From Clostridiales bacterium (GTDB lineage: Bacteria > Bacillota > Clostridia > Oscillospirales > Acutalibacteraceae): DNA of 64,000 nt. The stretch's first letter is position 1. Every line of letters begins with the position of its first letter. The notes beneath the pieces are model-generated. The model worked only from the letters and a program-made list of their open reading frames with translations. It was not told where the DNA came from and ran no database searches. The position numbers and the translations under genes were made by a program. The stretch lies in NCBI GenBank assembly GCA_012840445.1, contig DULI01000008.1, positions 248,001 to 312,000 on the forward strand. The letters are read 5' to 3'. This document shows, piece by piece, positions 25,170-34,746 of the stretch.

Positions 25170-26558
25170 ATGGCTAATATGGCTCCTAAAAAGACTCCTA
25201 TGCCTGAACAGGATCCAAATATCAGAAACAAAAACTTTGATGAGGTTGCTTTGGGCTATACCGAAGAACAGGCCATAGAGGAAGCCACACGCTGCCTTAA
25301 CTGTAAACATAAGCCCTGTGTCGGAGGTTGTCCGGTCAATGTCAGAATCCCCGAGTTTATACAGCTTGTGACAAAGGGTGATTTTGAAGGGGCTTATCAT
25401 GTAATTAAACAAACCAATTCCCTGCCCGCGGTCTGCGGAAGGGTTTGCCCTCAGGAAAAACAGTGCGAGGCAGTATGTGTGCGCGGAATAAAACATGAAC
25501 CAGTTGCTATTGGCCGGCTTGAAAGGTTTGTCGCCGATTGGTATATGAAAAACCGCGGTGATTTGCCTAAGAAGCCTGTGTCCAACGGTATAAAAGTTGC
25601 GGTTGTTGGCGCGGGCCCTGCAGGGCTTACCTGTGCCGGAGATTTAGCAAAACTCGGTTATGAAGTTACTATTTTTGAGGCTTTTCACACACCAGGCGGC
25701 GTTTTGGTATACGGTATTCCCGAATTCAGGCTTCCTAAAAAAATCGTCCAAAAAGAGATTGAATACTTAGAAGCCCTTGGTGTTGAGATAAAGACCAATA
25801 TGGTGATAGGCAAAGTATTGACTATTGACGAATTGATTGAAATGGGATACAAGGCTGTATTTATCGGCTCAGGTGCCGGTTTGCCCAAGTTTCTTGGCAT
25901 AGAGGGCGAAAACTTAATCGGAGTTTACTCGGCAAACGAGTATTTAACACGTATTAACCTTATGAAGGCTTATTTGGATGAATACGACACGCCCATAATT
26001 AGGCACAAATCCATTGCCGTAATAGGCGGCGGAAATGTTGCAATGGACGCTGCAAGAAGCGCAAAGCGGATGGGTACTGAAAATGTCTATATAATCTACC
26101 GCCGTTCATTTGATGAGATGCCAGCGCGGCACGAGGAGATTGCCCACGCTCAGGAAGAAGGAATTGTGTTTAAGATATTGACAAATCCCACAAGAATTAT
26201 TGGGGACAGTTCGGGCCATGTAACGGGAATTGAATGCGTTAGAATGCAGCTTTCCGAGCCCGACGCCTCCGGTAGAAAGCGGCCGGTTAAGATTGAAGGC
26301 TCTGAATTTACAATAGATGTCGACGGCGTAATAGTGGCTGTCGGGACCTCTCCCAACCCGCTGATAAAAAACACAACCATGGATTTGGAATATACACAAA
26401 ATGGTTGTTTGATAGTCAATGAGGACATGCAGACCTCTAAGCCTGGCGTGTATGCCGGCGGAGATGCTGTTACAGGTGCTGCGACTGTCATACTAGCTAT
26501 GGGTGCAGGGAAAAATGCGGCAAAATCTATTCATGAGTATCTTAGCAGTAAATCTTAA
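25170..26558 (+). CDS. gltA: NfnB-like subunit (NADPH-dependent glutamate synthase small-subunit family, GltA)
   Basis: Large subunit paired with NfnA; homologous to the glutamate synthase beta subunit. 462 residues. N-terminal 4Fe-4S region with CLNCKHKPCVGGCPV (residues ~42-56) and CGRVCPQEKQCEAVC (~89-103). FAD Rossmann motif VVGAGPAGLTCAGDLA near 147, NADP motif VIGGGNVAMDAARSA near 288, and the GGDAVTGAATVI end segment near 432. No glutaminase or FMN domain is next to it, so bifurcating Nfn activity is preferred over glutamate synthase. Start ATG 25170 behind TAGGAGGG. Confidence 0.92.
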   Translation: MANMAPKKTPMPEQDPNIRNKNFDEVALGYTEEQAIEEATRCLNCKHKPCVGGCPVNVRIPEFIQLVTKGDFEGAYHVIKQTNSLPAVCGRVCPQEKQCEAVCVRGIKHEPVAIGRLERFVADWYMKNRGDLPKKPVSNGIKVAVVGAGPAGLTCAGDLAKLGYEVTIFEAFHTPGGVLVYGIPEFRLPKKIVQKEIEYLEALGVEIKTNMVIGKVLTIDELIEMGYKAVFIGSGAGLPKFLGIEGENLIGVYSANEYLTRINLMKAYLDEYDTPIIRHKSIAVIGGGNVAMDAARSAKRMGTENVYIIYRRSFDEMPARHEEIAHAQEEGIVFKILTNPTRIIGDSSGHVTGIECVRMQLSEPDASGRKRPVKIEGSEFTIDVDGVIVAVGTSPNPLIKNTTMDLEYTQNGCLIVNEDMQTSKPGVYAGGDAVTGAATVILAMGAGKNAAKSIHEYLSSKS

Positions 26559-26583
26559 ATAAAACTTAGGAGTGGTTTTAACA

Positions 26584-28245
26584 TTGAAGAACGGAGCGGA
26601 AATCTTACTCGAATGTCTGCTGGAACACAATGTTGATACCGTTTTTGGCTATCCGGGCGGAGCGGTGCTTAATATATATGATGCTTTATATAAATACAGC
26701 GACAAAATTCGGCATATTCTAACCGCACACGAACAGGGCGCGTCGCATGCGGCTGACGGATACGCGAGGGCTACCGGCAAAACCGGGGTTGTATTTGCGA
26801 CCTCTGGGCCGGGGGCAACAAATCTTGTAACAGGCCTTGCAACTGCTTACATGGATTCCATACCTGTTGTAGCCATAACTGGAAATGTTGCCAATGACCT
26901 GCTTGGCAGGGACTCTTTCCAGGAGGTTGACATTACCGGTATCACCACACCAATTACCAAACACAATTTTATTGTAAAGGATGTAAACGACTTAGCCGAT
27001 ACGGTAAGACAAGCCTTTAAAATTGCTCAGTCAGGTCGCAAAGGGCCAGTACTTATTGATATTCCCAAGGATGTGACCGCGGCCAAATGCGAATATCATC
27101 CACAGAAACCATTGACAACTGAAATCCGGTTTGATGATTTTGATTCTGATATCAAATCTGCAGTAGAACTTATTGAAAAAGCAAAGCGCCCCCTGCTTTT
27201 TTTAGGCGGAGGAGTGATTGCTTCAGGCGCATCCGGCGAGGCAACAGCTTTTGCCCGTAAACGCAATATTCCTGTTACAATGTCCCTTATGGGGCTTGGC
27301 GGTTTCCCTTCTGAAGACCCGCTAAACCTTGGCATGATTGGCATGCATGGCTCTTATCATTCCAACCATTCATCCCATTTGTGTGACCTGCTTATTGCCT
27401 GCGGGGTCAGGTTTTCAGACCGCGTTGCGGGTAATCGAAAGCTTTTCTGCCCTAATGCCAAAATCATTCATATTGATATTGACCCCTCGGAATTCAATAA
27501 AAATGTTTTTGCTGACCTTACTATACACGGTGATTTAAAAGACATTTTGGGCAAATTAACTCAGCAAATCTCCCCATCTTCCAACTCAGATTGGATAGAC
27601 GAGATTAAAAGCTGGAAACTTAAGAAACCGTCAAAACAAAATAACGACAGTCTGCCAAAGCCAAGGTCAGTTATAAAAGCCGTACATAAGCTTTTTGGCG
27701 ATTCAATTGTTGTCACCGATGTTGGCCAGCACCAAATGTGGGTGGCTCAGTGCTATCCCTTCAGCTATCCTCGCCAGCTGCTCACCTCAGGCGGTCTTGG
27801 AACTATGGGATACGGCCTTGGTGCGGCAATTGGCGCGCAAATTGCTTGCCCGCAAAAACGGGTTGTACTATTTACCGGCGACGGCAGTTTTCATATGAAT
27901 ATGAATGAACTTGTTACGGTTTCAAGCTACAACCTGCCAATTGTCATTATTTTGATGAACAACACGGTTTTGGGAATGGTAAGGCAATGGCAGAAAAGGT
28001 TTTACCAAAGCCGTTTTTCGGCGACAGACCCCAAACGTAAGACCAACTATATAAAGCTAGCTGAGACCTTTGGAATTTGCGGAATGACAATTGAAACCGA
28101 AGATGATATTGAGCCGGTCATATCTAAAGCATATAACTTAAATAAACCTGTATTAATAGACTGCCGCATCTCCCCCGACGCCAATGTTCTGCCCATGATT
28201 CCTCCTGGAGGGATAGCGACAGATATGATTCTGGAAATGGATTGA
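26584..28245 (+). CDS. ilvB: Acetolactate synthase large subunit (biosynthetic type)
   Basis: ThDP enzyme making acetolactate for branched-chain amino acids. About 553 residues. VFGYPGGAVLN at the N-terminus, catalytic Glu in TAHEQGASH, RGPVLIDIP-like KGPVLIDIPKD, FAD-loop RFSDRVAGN, and ThDP/Mg site GDGSFHMN followed by NN 26 residues on. Start chosen at TTG 26584, 11 nt after AGGAG; a GTG at 26572 overlaps that site. No ilvN regulatory subunit follows; a terminator does. It is 25 bp behind gltA, so probably read from the nfn promoter. A catabolic AlsS is less likely since FAD-loop and end motif MIPPGG fit the anabolic type. Confidence 0.9.
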   Translation: MKNGAEILLECLLEHNVDTVFGYPGGAVLNIYDALYKYSDKIRHILTAHEQGASHAADGYARATGKTGVVFATSGPGATNLVTGLATAYMDSIPVVAITGNVANDLLGRDSFQEVDITGITTPITKHNFIVKDVNDLADTVRQAFKIAQSGRKGPVLIDIPKDVTAAKCEYHPQKPLTTEIRFDDFDSDIKSAVELIEKAKRPLLFLGGGVIASGASGEATAFARKRNIPVTMSLMGLGGFPSEDPLNLGMIGMHGSYHSNHSSHLCDLLIACGVRFSDRVAGNRKLFCPNAKIIHIDIDPSEFNKNVFADLTIHGDLKDILGKLTQQISPSSNSDWIDEIKSWKLKKPSKQNNDSLPKPRSVIKAVHKLFGDSIVVTDVGQHQMWVAQCYPFSYPRQLLTSGGLGTMGYGLGAAIGAQIACPQKRVVLFTGDGSFHMNMNELVTVSSYNLPIVIILMNNTVLGMVRQWQKRFYQSRFSATDPKRKTNYIKLAETFGICGMTIETEDDIEPVISKAYNLNKPVLIDCRISPDANVLPMIPPGGIATDMILEMD

Positions 28246-28260
28246 TTCGTATTGTTAATA

Positions 28261-28301
28261 ACATCCTCCTTTTGCTTATGAGCAAAAGGAGGATGTTTAT
28301 A
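28261..28301 (+). terminator. Terminator after ilvB
   Basis: Sixteen-base arms ACATCCTCCTTTTGCT/AGCAAAAGGAGGATGT (28261-28296), then TTATAT. The 3' arm contains AGGAGG, but no gene follows on this strand. Confidence 0.85.
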
Positions 28302-28310
28302 TCCTAGTTT

Positions 28311-28342
28311 GCCATCAAAAAACCGCCGTTATAACGGCGGTT
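28311..28342 (-). terminator. Terminator after pfkA
   Basis: AACCGCCG/CGGCGGTT stem (28321-28342), followed on the minus strand by TTTTTTGATG; just past the pfkA stop. Confidence 0.9.
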
Positions 28343-28349
28343 TAATTCT

Positions 28350-29318
28350 TTATATTGAAATTATATGGGCCATTTTATACATTTCATAGTCAAAGCCCTT
28401 TTCCATAGACAATGCTTCGTGGATATCATAATTTACTATTTTGTCGCCCCTGAATGAAACCACGCGGTTTCCTATGCCCTGGCTTAAAAGTCTGACCGCT
28501 TCGTAGCCCATAAGGCTTGCCATGACCCTGTCGCGGACTGTGGGACTGCCGCCGCGCTGAACATGCCCTAATATTGTAGCTCTTGATTCAATGCCGGTTT
28601 TGGCTTCAATCTCCTTGGCTATGGCATTTACATTTCCCACGCCTTCGGCAACTATAATTATAAAATGTTTCTTACCGGAAATCTGGGTTTTGTTAATCCT
28701 TGCAATTATATCCTTGTCAATATCAAAGGGCACTTCGGGCACCAAAATTGCAGTAGCTCCCACCGCGATTCCAGTCTGAAGCGCAAGGTAACCCGCATTG
28801 CGCCCCATAACCTCAACCACACTGCAACGCTCATGAGACTGGGTCGTATCTCTAAGCCTGTCTATCATTTCTGTGGCGGTGTTCATGGCGGTGTCAAATC
28901 CGATTGTATAGTCGGTAGAGGATATGTCGTTATCGATTGTACCAGGTACTCCGATACAGGGAATGCCCCTTATTGACAAATCTCTGGCGCCACGGTATGA
29001 GCCATCCCCGCCTATCGTAACTATACCGTCTATGCCGAATTTTTTGCAATTGGCTATAGCCTTCTGCATTCCCTCCTCGGTTTTAAATTCGGGGCTGCGG
29101 GCAGTATAAAGTATCGTACCGCCTCTATGTATAATGTCAGAAACAGAACGCAGGTTCATTTCAAAAATATCGCCATCAATAAGGCCGTTGTATCCGCGCC
29201 TTATACCCATAACACGCAAACCCAAGGATATAGCGGTCCTAACGACAGAGCGAACCACAGCGTTCATTCCCGGAGCGTCACCTCCGCTTGTTAAAACACC
29301 TATTGTTTTTACTTCCAT
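28350..29318 (-). CDS. pfkA: ATP-dependent 6-phosphofructokinase
   Basis: Commits fructose 6-phosphate to glycolysis. 322 residues, the bacterial PfkA size. SGGDAPGMN at the N-terminus, GGDGSYRGA (Gly after Asp marks ATP over pyrophosphate as donor), the catalytic PGTIDND with TIDND Asp, MGRNAGYLA and GHVQRGG. GGGGGA precedes ATG 29318. It sits at the end of the hprK-dnaE gene row, but has its own promoter at 29383-29410 and a terminator. Confidence 0.96.
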   Translation of the reverse strand: MEVKTIGVLTSGGDAPGMNAVVRSVVRTAISLGLRVMGIRRGYNGLIDGDIFEMNLRSVSDIIHRGGTILYTARSPEFKTEEGMQKAIANCKKFGIDGIVTIGGDGSYRGARDLSIRGIPCIGVPGTIDNDISSTDYTIGFDTAMNTATEMIDRLRDTTQSHERCSVVEVMGRNAGYLALQTGIAVGATAILVPEVPFDIDKDIIARINKTQISGKKHFIIIVAEGVGNVNAIAKEIEAKTGIESRATILGHVQRGGSPTVRDRVMASLMGYEAVRLLSQGIGNRVVSFRGDKIVNYDIHEALSMEKGFDYEMYKMAHIISI

Positions 29319-29382
29319 ATTAATCCCCCATCTTTTTTATGCTAAATATATTATTATTTTTTAATTAAAACATATCTTTTTT

Positions 29383-29410
29383 ATTTTACCCTATAATGCT
29401 ATGATGTCAA
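29383..29410 (-). promoter_or_regulatory. Promoter of pfkA
   Basis: Minus strand TTGACA (29410-29405), 16-nt spacer, TAAAAT (29388-29383), in the 122-bp gap after dnaE. Confidence 0.75.
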
Positions 29411-29440
29411 GATTTAAAGTAACAGTATCATTAAATTAAT

Positions 29441-32400
29441 CTACTGCACGTAAACTACGTTTTTTTCACCTAAAACATTTTTTAGTTCAGAAAGCATTGC
29501 CCTGTTTATGTCTATCCATTTTGAGCGGGGCAGAATGTATTTTTTCGAGTTTTTTTCGCAGTAAACATACACAGGAATGTTGCCGTCGAAAATTTCCAAA
29601 ATAGTCTGAACCTTTTTAAAAGCATCGCACTCAAGGTCGGGTACCCTTATATACAATCCGGGTTTGCAGTTTTTTGTAGGTGTATTGGGATGCGCATTTT
29701 CAAAATTAAGCGGGACATCCTCAATTCTTGTAATCTTTTCGCAGATAATTTCTGCATCCTTTTCTTCCCTTTGGGTAACCCTACCATTAAACAAAAATAC
29801 CTCGTTGGCTTTTAAAATGCTTCGGTATTTGTCAAAAACCGACGGAAAAAGAATAAGACCAATTGTTCCAAATAAATCTTCAGCCTCAATAAACGCCATT
29901 GTTTGGTCGTTTTTTGTGGTCTTGCGCTTAATGGAAGTTATCATTGCAATAATGCTAACTTCCTGGTTGTCCTGATAATTGTCAGAATCTTCGCTAATTA
30001 TATCAATAGTTCGCGCGGTATTAAGCCTTTTAATTAAATCGACATAATCCTGCATCGGGTGCCCGGAAAGATATAATCCTGTAGTTTCCTTTTCATATTT
30101 AAGCAGCTCACTTTTAGACATTTCTTCTGCCATTGGTATTTCAAAACTGCTTGTATCTATGTCCTTGTCATCCTTCTGCTGTATATCAAAAAAACCAAGC
30201 TGCCCGGTATCACTTCTGCGTTTGACAGACTCAACGGCCGACATTACCGACGGAAGTGCCAGCAGCATTTGCCGCCTATTGGCACCAAGGTTGTCCAGCG
30301 AGCCGCTTTTTATCAGGCTTTCAAGGGCACGCTTGTTAAGCTGGCCGTGAAGCCTAAAGCAAAAATCATATAAAGATTTAAAATCCCCATTCTTTGCCCT
30401 TTCAGCAATCAAGGTCTCTATAAGCGAATTGCCTAAGTTCTTTATAGCCAGCAATCCAAACCGGATATTGCCGTCAGTGTCTACGCTAAATCCTTTAAAA
30501 CTCTTGTTAATATGCGGCGGCAGTACCTGAATACCCATTCTTGCACATTCTGCAATGTATTCAGAGATTTTGTTAGAGGAATCAAGCACGCTGGTCAGAA
30601 GCGCCGCCATATATTCCTTGCCATAATGGCATTTTAAATATGCCGTTTGATACGCAACAAAAGCATATGCCGCAGCGTGTGACTTATTAAAGGCATATGA
30701 GCTGAAAGAGAGCATCTGGTCAAATATTTCAGAGGCTACCTCTTCCGGGACCCCTCTCTTGACCGCACCCTCGCAGGCAACCGTTCCGTCTTTGGAAACT
30801 TCGCCGTAAATAAAGGCTTGTCTTTCACGCTGCATAACATCATGCTTCTTTTTGGCCATTGCCCGCCTTACTATATCCGCCCTGCCAAGGGAGTATCCGG
30901 CAAGGGTACGGAAGACCTGCATGACCTGCTCCTGATACACAAGACAGCCGTAGGTTACATCTAAAATAGGTTTTAGCAGCGGAGTCGGGTATCTTATATC
31001 CTCAGGATGGTGCCGGTTGTGAATAAAATTTGGTATTGAGTCCATTGGACCTGGCCGGTATAAAGAAATAATAGCTATAAGATCTTCCATTCTTGTAGGC
31101 TTCATTGACTGAAGCACGTTCTTCATGCCTGCAGACTCGAACTGAAACACGCCATCGGTTAATCCCTTTGACAACATTTCGTATGTGGGTTTATCGTCAA
31201 CAGGGATATTATCTATGCTAAAATCTTTATTATGTTTTTGAATCATTTTAACCGCATCCGATATTACCGTAAGGTTCCTAAGCCCCAAAAAATCCATTTT
31301 CAAAAGGCCAAGCTCTTCCAACGTGTTCATTGGAAACTGGGTGACGACAGACTCGTCATTTTTGGCTAACGGCACATATTCGACTACGGGCTTGTCTGTT
31401 ATTACCACACCGGCGGCATGGGTAGAGGCATGCCTAGGCATTCCCTCCACCTTGCGGGCCATATCAAGCAATTCTTTTATTTGAGGATTGCTGTTGTAGC
31501 TTTCTATAAGTTCCTGAGAGGTCTGCAAGGCTCGGTCGATTGTAATGCCAAGCTCCATGGGAATCTGCTTTGCAACGTAATCACAGACGGAATACGGGAT
31601 ACCCATTGCCCTTCCCACGTCCCTTACCGCCGCTCTAGCCGCCATGGTACCGAAGGTAATAATCTGCGCCACATGGTCGCTGCCGTATTTGTTTATGACA
31701 TAGTCTATAACCTCTTGACGACGGATATAGCAAAAGTCAATATCAAAGTCAGGCATGGATACCCTTTCGGGATTAAGGAAGCGCTCAAACAGCAGATTAT
31801 ATTTTATCGGGTCTATTCCGGTTATACCGATGCAGTAAGCCACAAGGCTTCCAGCACCCGATCCCCTGCCAGGGCCAACCGGAATCCCATTGCTCTTTGC
31901 GAAATTTACAAAATCCTGAACTATTAAAAAATAGTCCACGTATCCCATTTTATTAATGGTGTCAAGCTCGTATTCCAGCCTTTGCACCACGTCATCCGAA
32001 GGGTTTTCTCCGTAATACTTGTACAGCCCCTTATAGCTCATCTCTTTAAGATAATCAAAATGATTTTTGTTTCCGATGTCAAATACCGGCAATTTGGTTT
32101 TGCCAAACTCAAATTCTACATTACAACGTTCGGCAATTTTAACAGTGTTTTCAATTGCCTCTGGTACATCCGAAAACAGTCCTTGCATTTGCTCGGCCGA
32201 TTTCAAATAAAACTCGTTTGTCTTAAATTCAAGCGGGTTTTCGTCGTGTATGGTATGATTGGTCTGTATGCAGATTAGTACCTTCTGCATGTAACTGTCT
32301 TCTTGTGTTATATAGTGAACGTCATTAGTAGCCACCAAAGGAATTCCAGTCTCGCTTGAGAGCTTTTTTATTAAAGGATTAATCCTCAATTGCTCATCAA

Positions 32401-32935
32401 GCCCATGGTCTTGCAGCTCCAAATAATAGTTGTCAGGGCCGAAAACTTCCCGATACCAAAGGGCGGTTGATTTTGCCTTTTCATAATCGTTCTGAAGCAG
32501 CGCCTTAGGAATTTCGCCGGCAAGGCAAGCAGAAAGCGCAATCAGACCCTCGTGGTATTCCTGCAACAGGTCGCGGTCGATTCTGGGCTTGGTGTAAAAG
32601 CCCTCGGTAAACCCCTTTGTGACGAGCTTGGATAGATTTTTATACCCCGTCTCATTCTCGCACAGCAAAATAAGATGGCTGTAGTCGCTGTCAAAAAGTT
32701 TTTCCCTGTCAAAACGGGTCCGAGGCGCAACATAAACCTCACATCCAATTATCGGCTTTGTGCCGCGCTTTTTCGCCTCTTTATAAAAATCGATTACGCC
32801 ATACATTACCCCATGGTCGGTAATTGCTACCGCGGTTTGCCCGAGCTCCTTTACTGCATCAAAAAGCCTGCCGATACGGCAAGCGCCGTCCAGCAAACTG
32901 TATTCGGTATGAACATGGAGATGCACAAAATCCAT
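29441..32935 (-). CDS. dnaE: DNA polymerase III alpha subunit, DnaE type
   Basis: Replicative polymerase subunit of 1164 residues. PHP domain at the start (HLHVHTEYSLLDG), palm with catalytic acidic triad including PDFDIDF near residue 400, GPGRGSGAGSLV fingers segment near 356, helix-hairpin-helix region around 830-880, and an OB domain near 985-1080. No internal 3'-5' exonuclease, so this is DnaE and not PolC; PolC is expected elsewhere in such genomes. ATG 32935 is 15 bp after whiA. It is followed by pfkA with a separate promoter. Confidence 0.96.
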   Translation of the reverse strand: MDFVHLHVHTEYSLLDGACRIGRLFDAVKELGQTAVAITDHGVMYGVIDFYKEAKKRGTKPIIGCEVYVAPRTRFDREKLFDSDYSHLILLCENETGYKNLSKLVTKGFTEGFYTKPRIDRDLLQEYHEGLIALSACLAGEIPKALLQNDYEKAKSTALWYREVFGPDNYYLELQDHGLDEQLRINPLIKKLSSETGIPLVATNDVHYITQEDSYMQKVLICIQTNHTIHDENPLEFKTNEFYLKSAEQMQGLFSDVPEAIENTVKIAERCNVEFEFGKTKLPVFDIGNKNHFDYLKEMSYKGLYKYYGENPSDDVVQRLEYELDTINKMGYVDYFLIVQDFVNFAKSNGIPVGPGRGSGAGSLVAYCIGITGIDPIKYNLLFERFLNPERVSMPDFDIDFCYIRRQEVIDYVINKYGSDHVAQIITFGTMAARAAVRDVGRAMGIPYSVCDYVAKQIPMELGITIDRALQTSQELIESYNSNPQIKELLDMARKVEGMPRHASTHAAGVVITDKPVVEYVPLAKNDESVVTQFPMNTLEELGLLKMDFLGLRNLTVISDAVKMIQKHNKDFSIDNIPVDDKPTYEMLSKGLTDGVFQFESAGMKNVLQSMKPTRMEDLIAIISLYRPGPMDSIPNFIHNRHHPEDIRYPTPLLKPILDVTYGCLVYQEQVMQVFRTLAGYSLGRADIVRRAMAKKKHDVMQRERQAFIYGEVSKDGTVACEGAVKRGVPEEVASEIFDQMLSFSSYAFNKSHAAAYAFVAYQTAYLKCHYGKEYMAALLTSVLDSSNKISEYIAECARMGIQVLPPHINKSFKGFSVDTDGNIRFGLLAIKNLGNSLIETLIAERAKNGDFKSLYDFCFRLHGQLNKRALESLIKSGSLDNLGANRRQMLLALPSVMSAVESVKRRSDTGQLGFFDIQQKDDKDIDTSSFEIPMAEEMSKSELLKYEKETTGLYLSGHPMQDYVDLIKRLNTARTIDIISEDSDNYQDNQEVSIIAMITSIKRKTTKNDQTMAFIEAEDLFGTIGLILFPSVFDKYRSILKANEVFLFNGRVTQREEKDAEIICEKITRIEDVPLNFENAHPNTPTKNCKPGLYIRVPDLECDAFKKVQTILEIFDGNIPVYVYCEKNSKKYILPRSKWIDINRAMLSELKNVLGEKNVVYVQ

Positions 32936-32950
32936 ATTAAACAGCCCTTT

Positions 32951-33838
32951 TCATTCCAGACCGGCTAATTTTATGAGTTTCCTTAAGCGATGGTTTAGCC
33001 CCGAACGGGTAAGCCCACAAAGCTTGCTTAGTTCCGATAGCGACATGTCCGGGTTGTTTTTTCTAAGTTCCGCAGCCTCAATCAATTCCCTGGAAAGCTG
33101 CTGCAATTTTCCGGATTCTTCTAGAATCCTAATAGCTTCCTGCTGCTTTATCGCCGCATTAACCGTCTTGGCTATATTGGCGGTTTCGCAATTGGTTAAC
33201 CTATTAATTTTGTTACGGACATTTTTATATATCTTTATATTCATAAGTTCCAGCGTATACCCTGTAGCATTCATTATGGTAAGCAGGTCTTCTATATTAT
33301 TGCTTTCCTTAAAATATATGACCGAAGTGGCGCCGCGCTTGGTAATTCTCGGCGTAAAGCCCCTATTAGAAAGAAGTTCGACCATATCGTCGGCTAAACT
33401 TTTGTGACTGGTTAAAAACTCCACATGATAGTCCTTTTGGGGATTCGTAATACTCCCCGCGGCCAAAAAAGCGCCTCTAATAAAAGCACCTTCACAGCAA
33501 TCCTTCATTAAATTATTTTTGTTTATTCTAGGAGAAATTTCATCGTGTGAATGCCCAAAAAATTCTAATATTTTCAGCCTGTCCTTTACATCTTCCACCG
33601 AAACGGAATAAAAATCCCTGATAGAACCGTGCGCCTGTAATTTTACAGAAACACCGCACAGAATGCGAAGGAGTTCAGAAAGCCTATTCGCTACCTCCTC
33701 ATGCTCGGTGATTAGGGAAACAGACTGTTTAGAAAAAGCCCGGCTGAACAGTAAAATACCGTAGCATTCGGCAATTTTACAGCAACCGGACGGTCTAATT
33801 TTGCAAAGCTCGTTTTTTACATCTGCTGAAAAAGACAT
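32951..33838 (-). CDS. whiA: DNA-binding protein WhiA
   Basis: Conserved Gram-positive regulator tied to division and sporulation. 295 residues: N-terminal LAGLIDADG-like fold (CCEGAFIRGAFLAAGSI near residues 114-130) lacking endonuclease function in this family, then a C-terminal helix-turn-helix (MSLSELSKLCGLTRSGLNHRL, residues ~262-283). It lies between rapZ and dnaE. In most Bacillota yvcK is between rapZ and whiA; here only 33 bp separate them, so yvcK is absent from its usual place. Confidence 0.95.
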   Translation of the reverse strand: MSFSADVKNELCKIRPSGCCKIAECYGILLFSRAFSKQSVSLITEHEEVANRLSELLRILCGVSVKLQAHGSIRDFYSVSVEDVKDRLKILEFFGHSHDEISPRINKNNLMKDCCEGAFIRGAFLAAGSITNPQKDYHVEFLTSHKSLADDMVELLSNRGFTPRITKRGATSVIYFKESNNIEDLLTIMNATGYTLELMNIKIYKNVRNKINRLTNCETANIAKTVNAAIKQQEAIRILEESGKLQQLSRELIEAAELRKNNPDMSLSELSKLCGLTRSGLNHRLRKLIKLAGLE

Positions 33839-33871
33839 AATATCATGCCTTTCCGGCTAAATAAAAACATT

Positions 33872-34732
33872 TTATGTTTTATTAATATCCCTGTGGTTAA
33901 CGCTTACCCTGTAACCGTTTTTCGCAAGGTGGGAGTATAATAGCTCTGCTATTACAACCGACCTGTGTTTACCTCCAGTGCAGCCTATTGCAATAACCAA
34001 CTGACTCTTTCCTTCGTTGCAATATAGTGGCACGGAATAATCCACAAGGGAAATAAGGCGTTCTACAAAACCTTTGGTATGGGGGGCGTTTATCACAAAG
34101 TCCCTGATTGAATCATCCAGTCCGGTCAGGGGGCGGAGTTCGTCAATATAATAGGGATTTGGCAGGCAGCGCACATCAAACACCAAATCAGCCTCGGGTA
34201 CAGTACCGTATTTAAATCCAAAGGATATGCATTGTATGCTAAGCCCCTTATATGAATCACCTAGGAAAAGCGAAGTCAGCCTTTGTTTTAACTGCGCCAC
34301 CGAGGTTTGGGATGTGTCCACAATATAATCTGCCTTTGCGCGGACCGATTTTAATAAGTCCCTCTCCCTTTTAACTGCGTCGATAACTGAGATGTTCTCA
34401 AGGTCGCATAAGGGGTGTCGTCTTCTGGTTTCCTTGTAGCGCCTGACAAGAACCTCGTCGGATGAATCAAGAAAAAGTATCTTGAAATCCACGCCTTTTT
34501 CAGTAAGTTCCTCAAGCACCTCATCAATATTATGGAACAACTCCCCGCCGCGGACATCGGTAACAACCGCGATTTTCGAAAGCTTCGGCTGCCCCCTGTT
34601 TATTAAATCAGCAAAAGCGGGCATCAAGGAAGGAGGCATATTGTCTACACAATAAAAGCCAATGTCTTCAAGCGCATTTGCAGCCTGAGACTTTCCAGCG
34701 CCCGACATCCCAGTTACAATAATTAATTCCAT
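33872..34732 (-). CDS. rapZ: RapZ/YvcJ-family nucleotide-binding protein
   Basis: P-loop protein of 286 residues that binds ATP/GTP. Walker A GMSGAGKS at residues ~8-15, Walker B-like FLDSSDEVLVRRYKETRRRHPL with the family RRRHPL signature, and a C-terminal IGCTGGKHRSV loop. E. coli RapZ binds small RNAs, but in Bacillota the function is less clear. ATG 34732 follows GGGGG; the frame is open to 34750, overlapping the murB stop. Translationally coupled to murB. Confidence 0.95.
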   Translation of the reverse strand: MELIIVTGMSGAGKSQAANALEDIGFYCVDNMPPSLMPAFADLINRGQPKLSKIAVVTDVRGGELFHNIDEVLEELTEKGVDFKILFLDSSDEVLVRRYKETRRRHPLCDLENISVIDAVKRERDLLKSVRAKADYIVDTSQTSVAQLKQRLTSLFLGDSYKGLSIQCISFGFKYGTVPEADLVFDVRCLPNPYYIDELRPLTGLDDSIRDFVINAPHTKGFVERLISLVDYSVPLYCNEGKSQLVIAIGCTGGKHRSVVIAELLYSHLAKNGYRVSVNHRDINKT

Positions 34733-34746
34733 TATCCCCCATCCAT

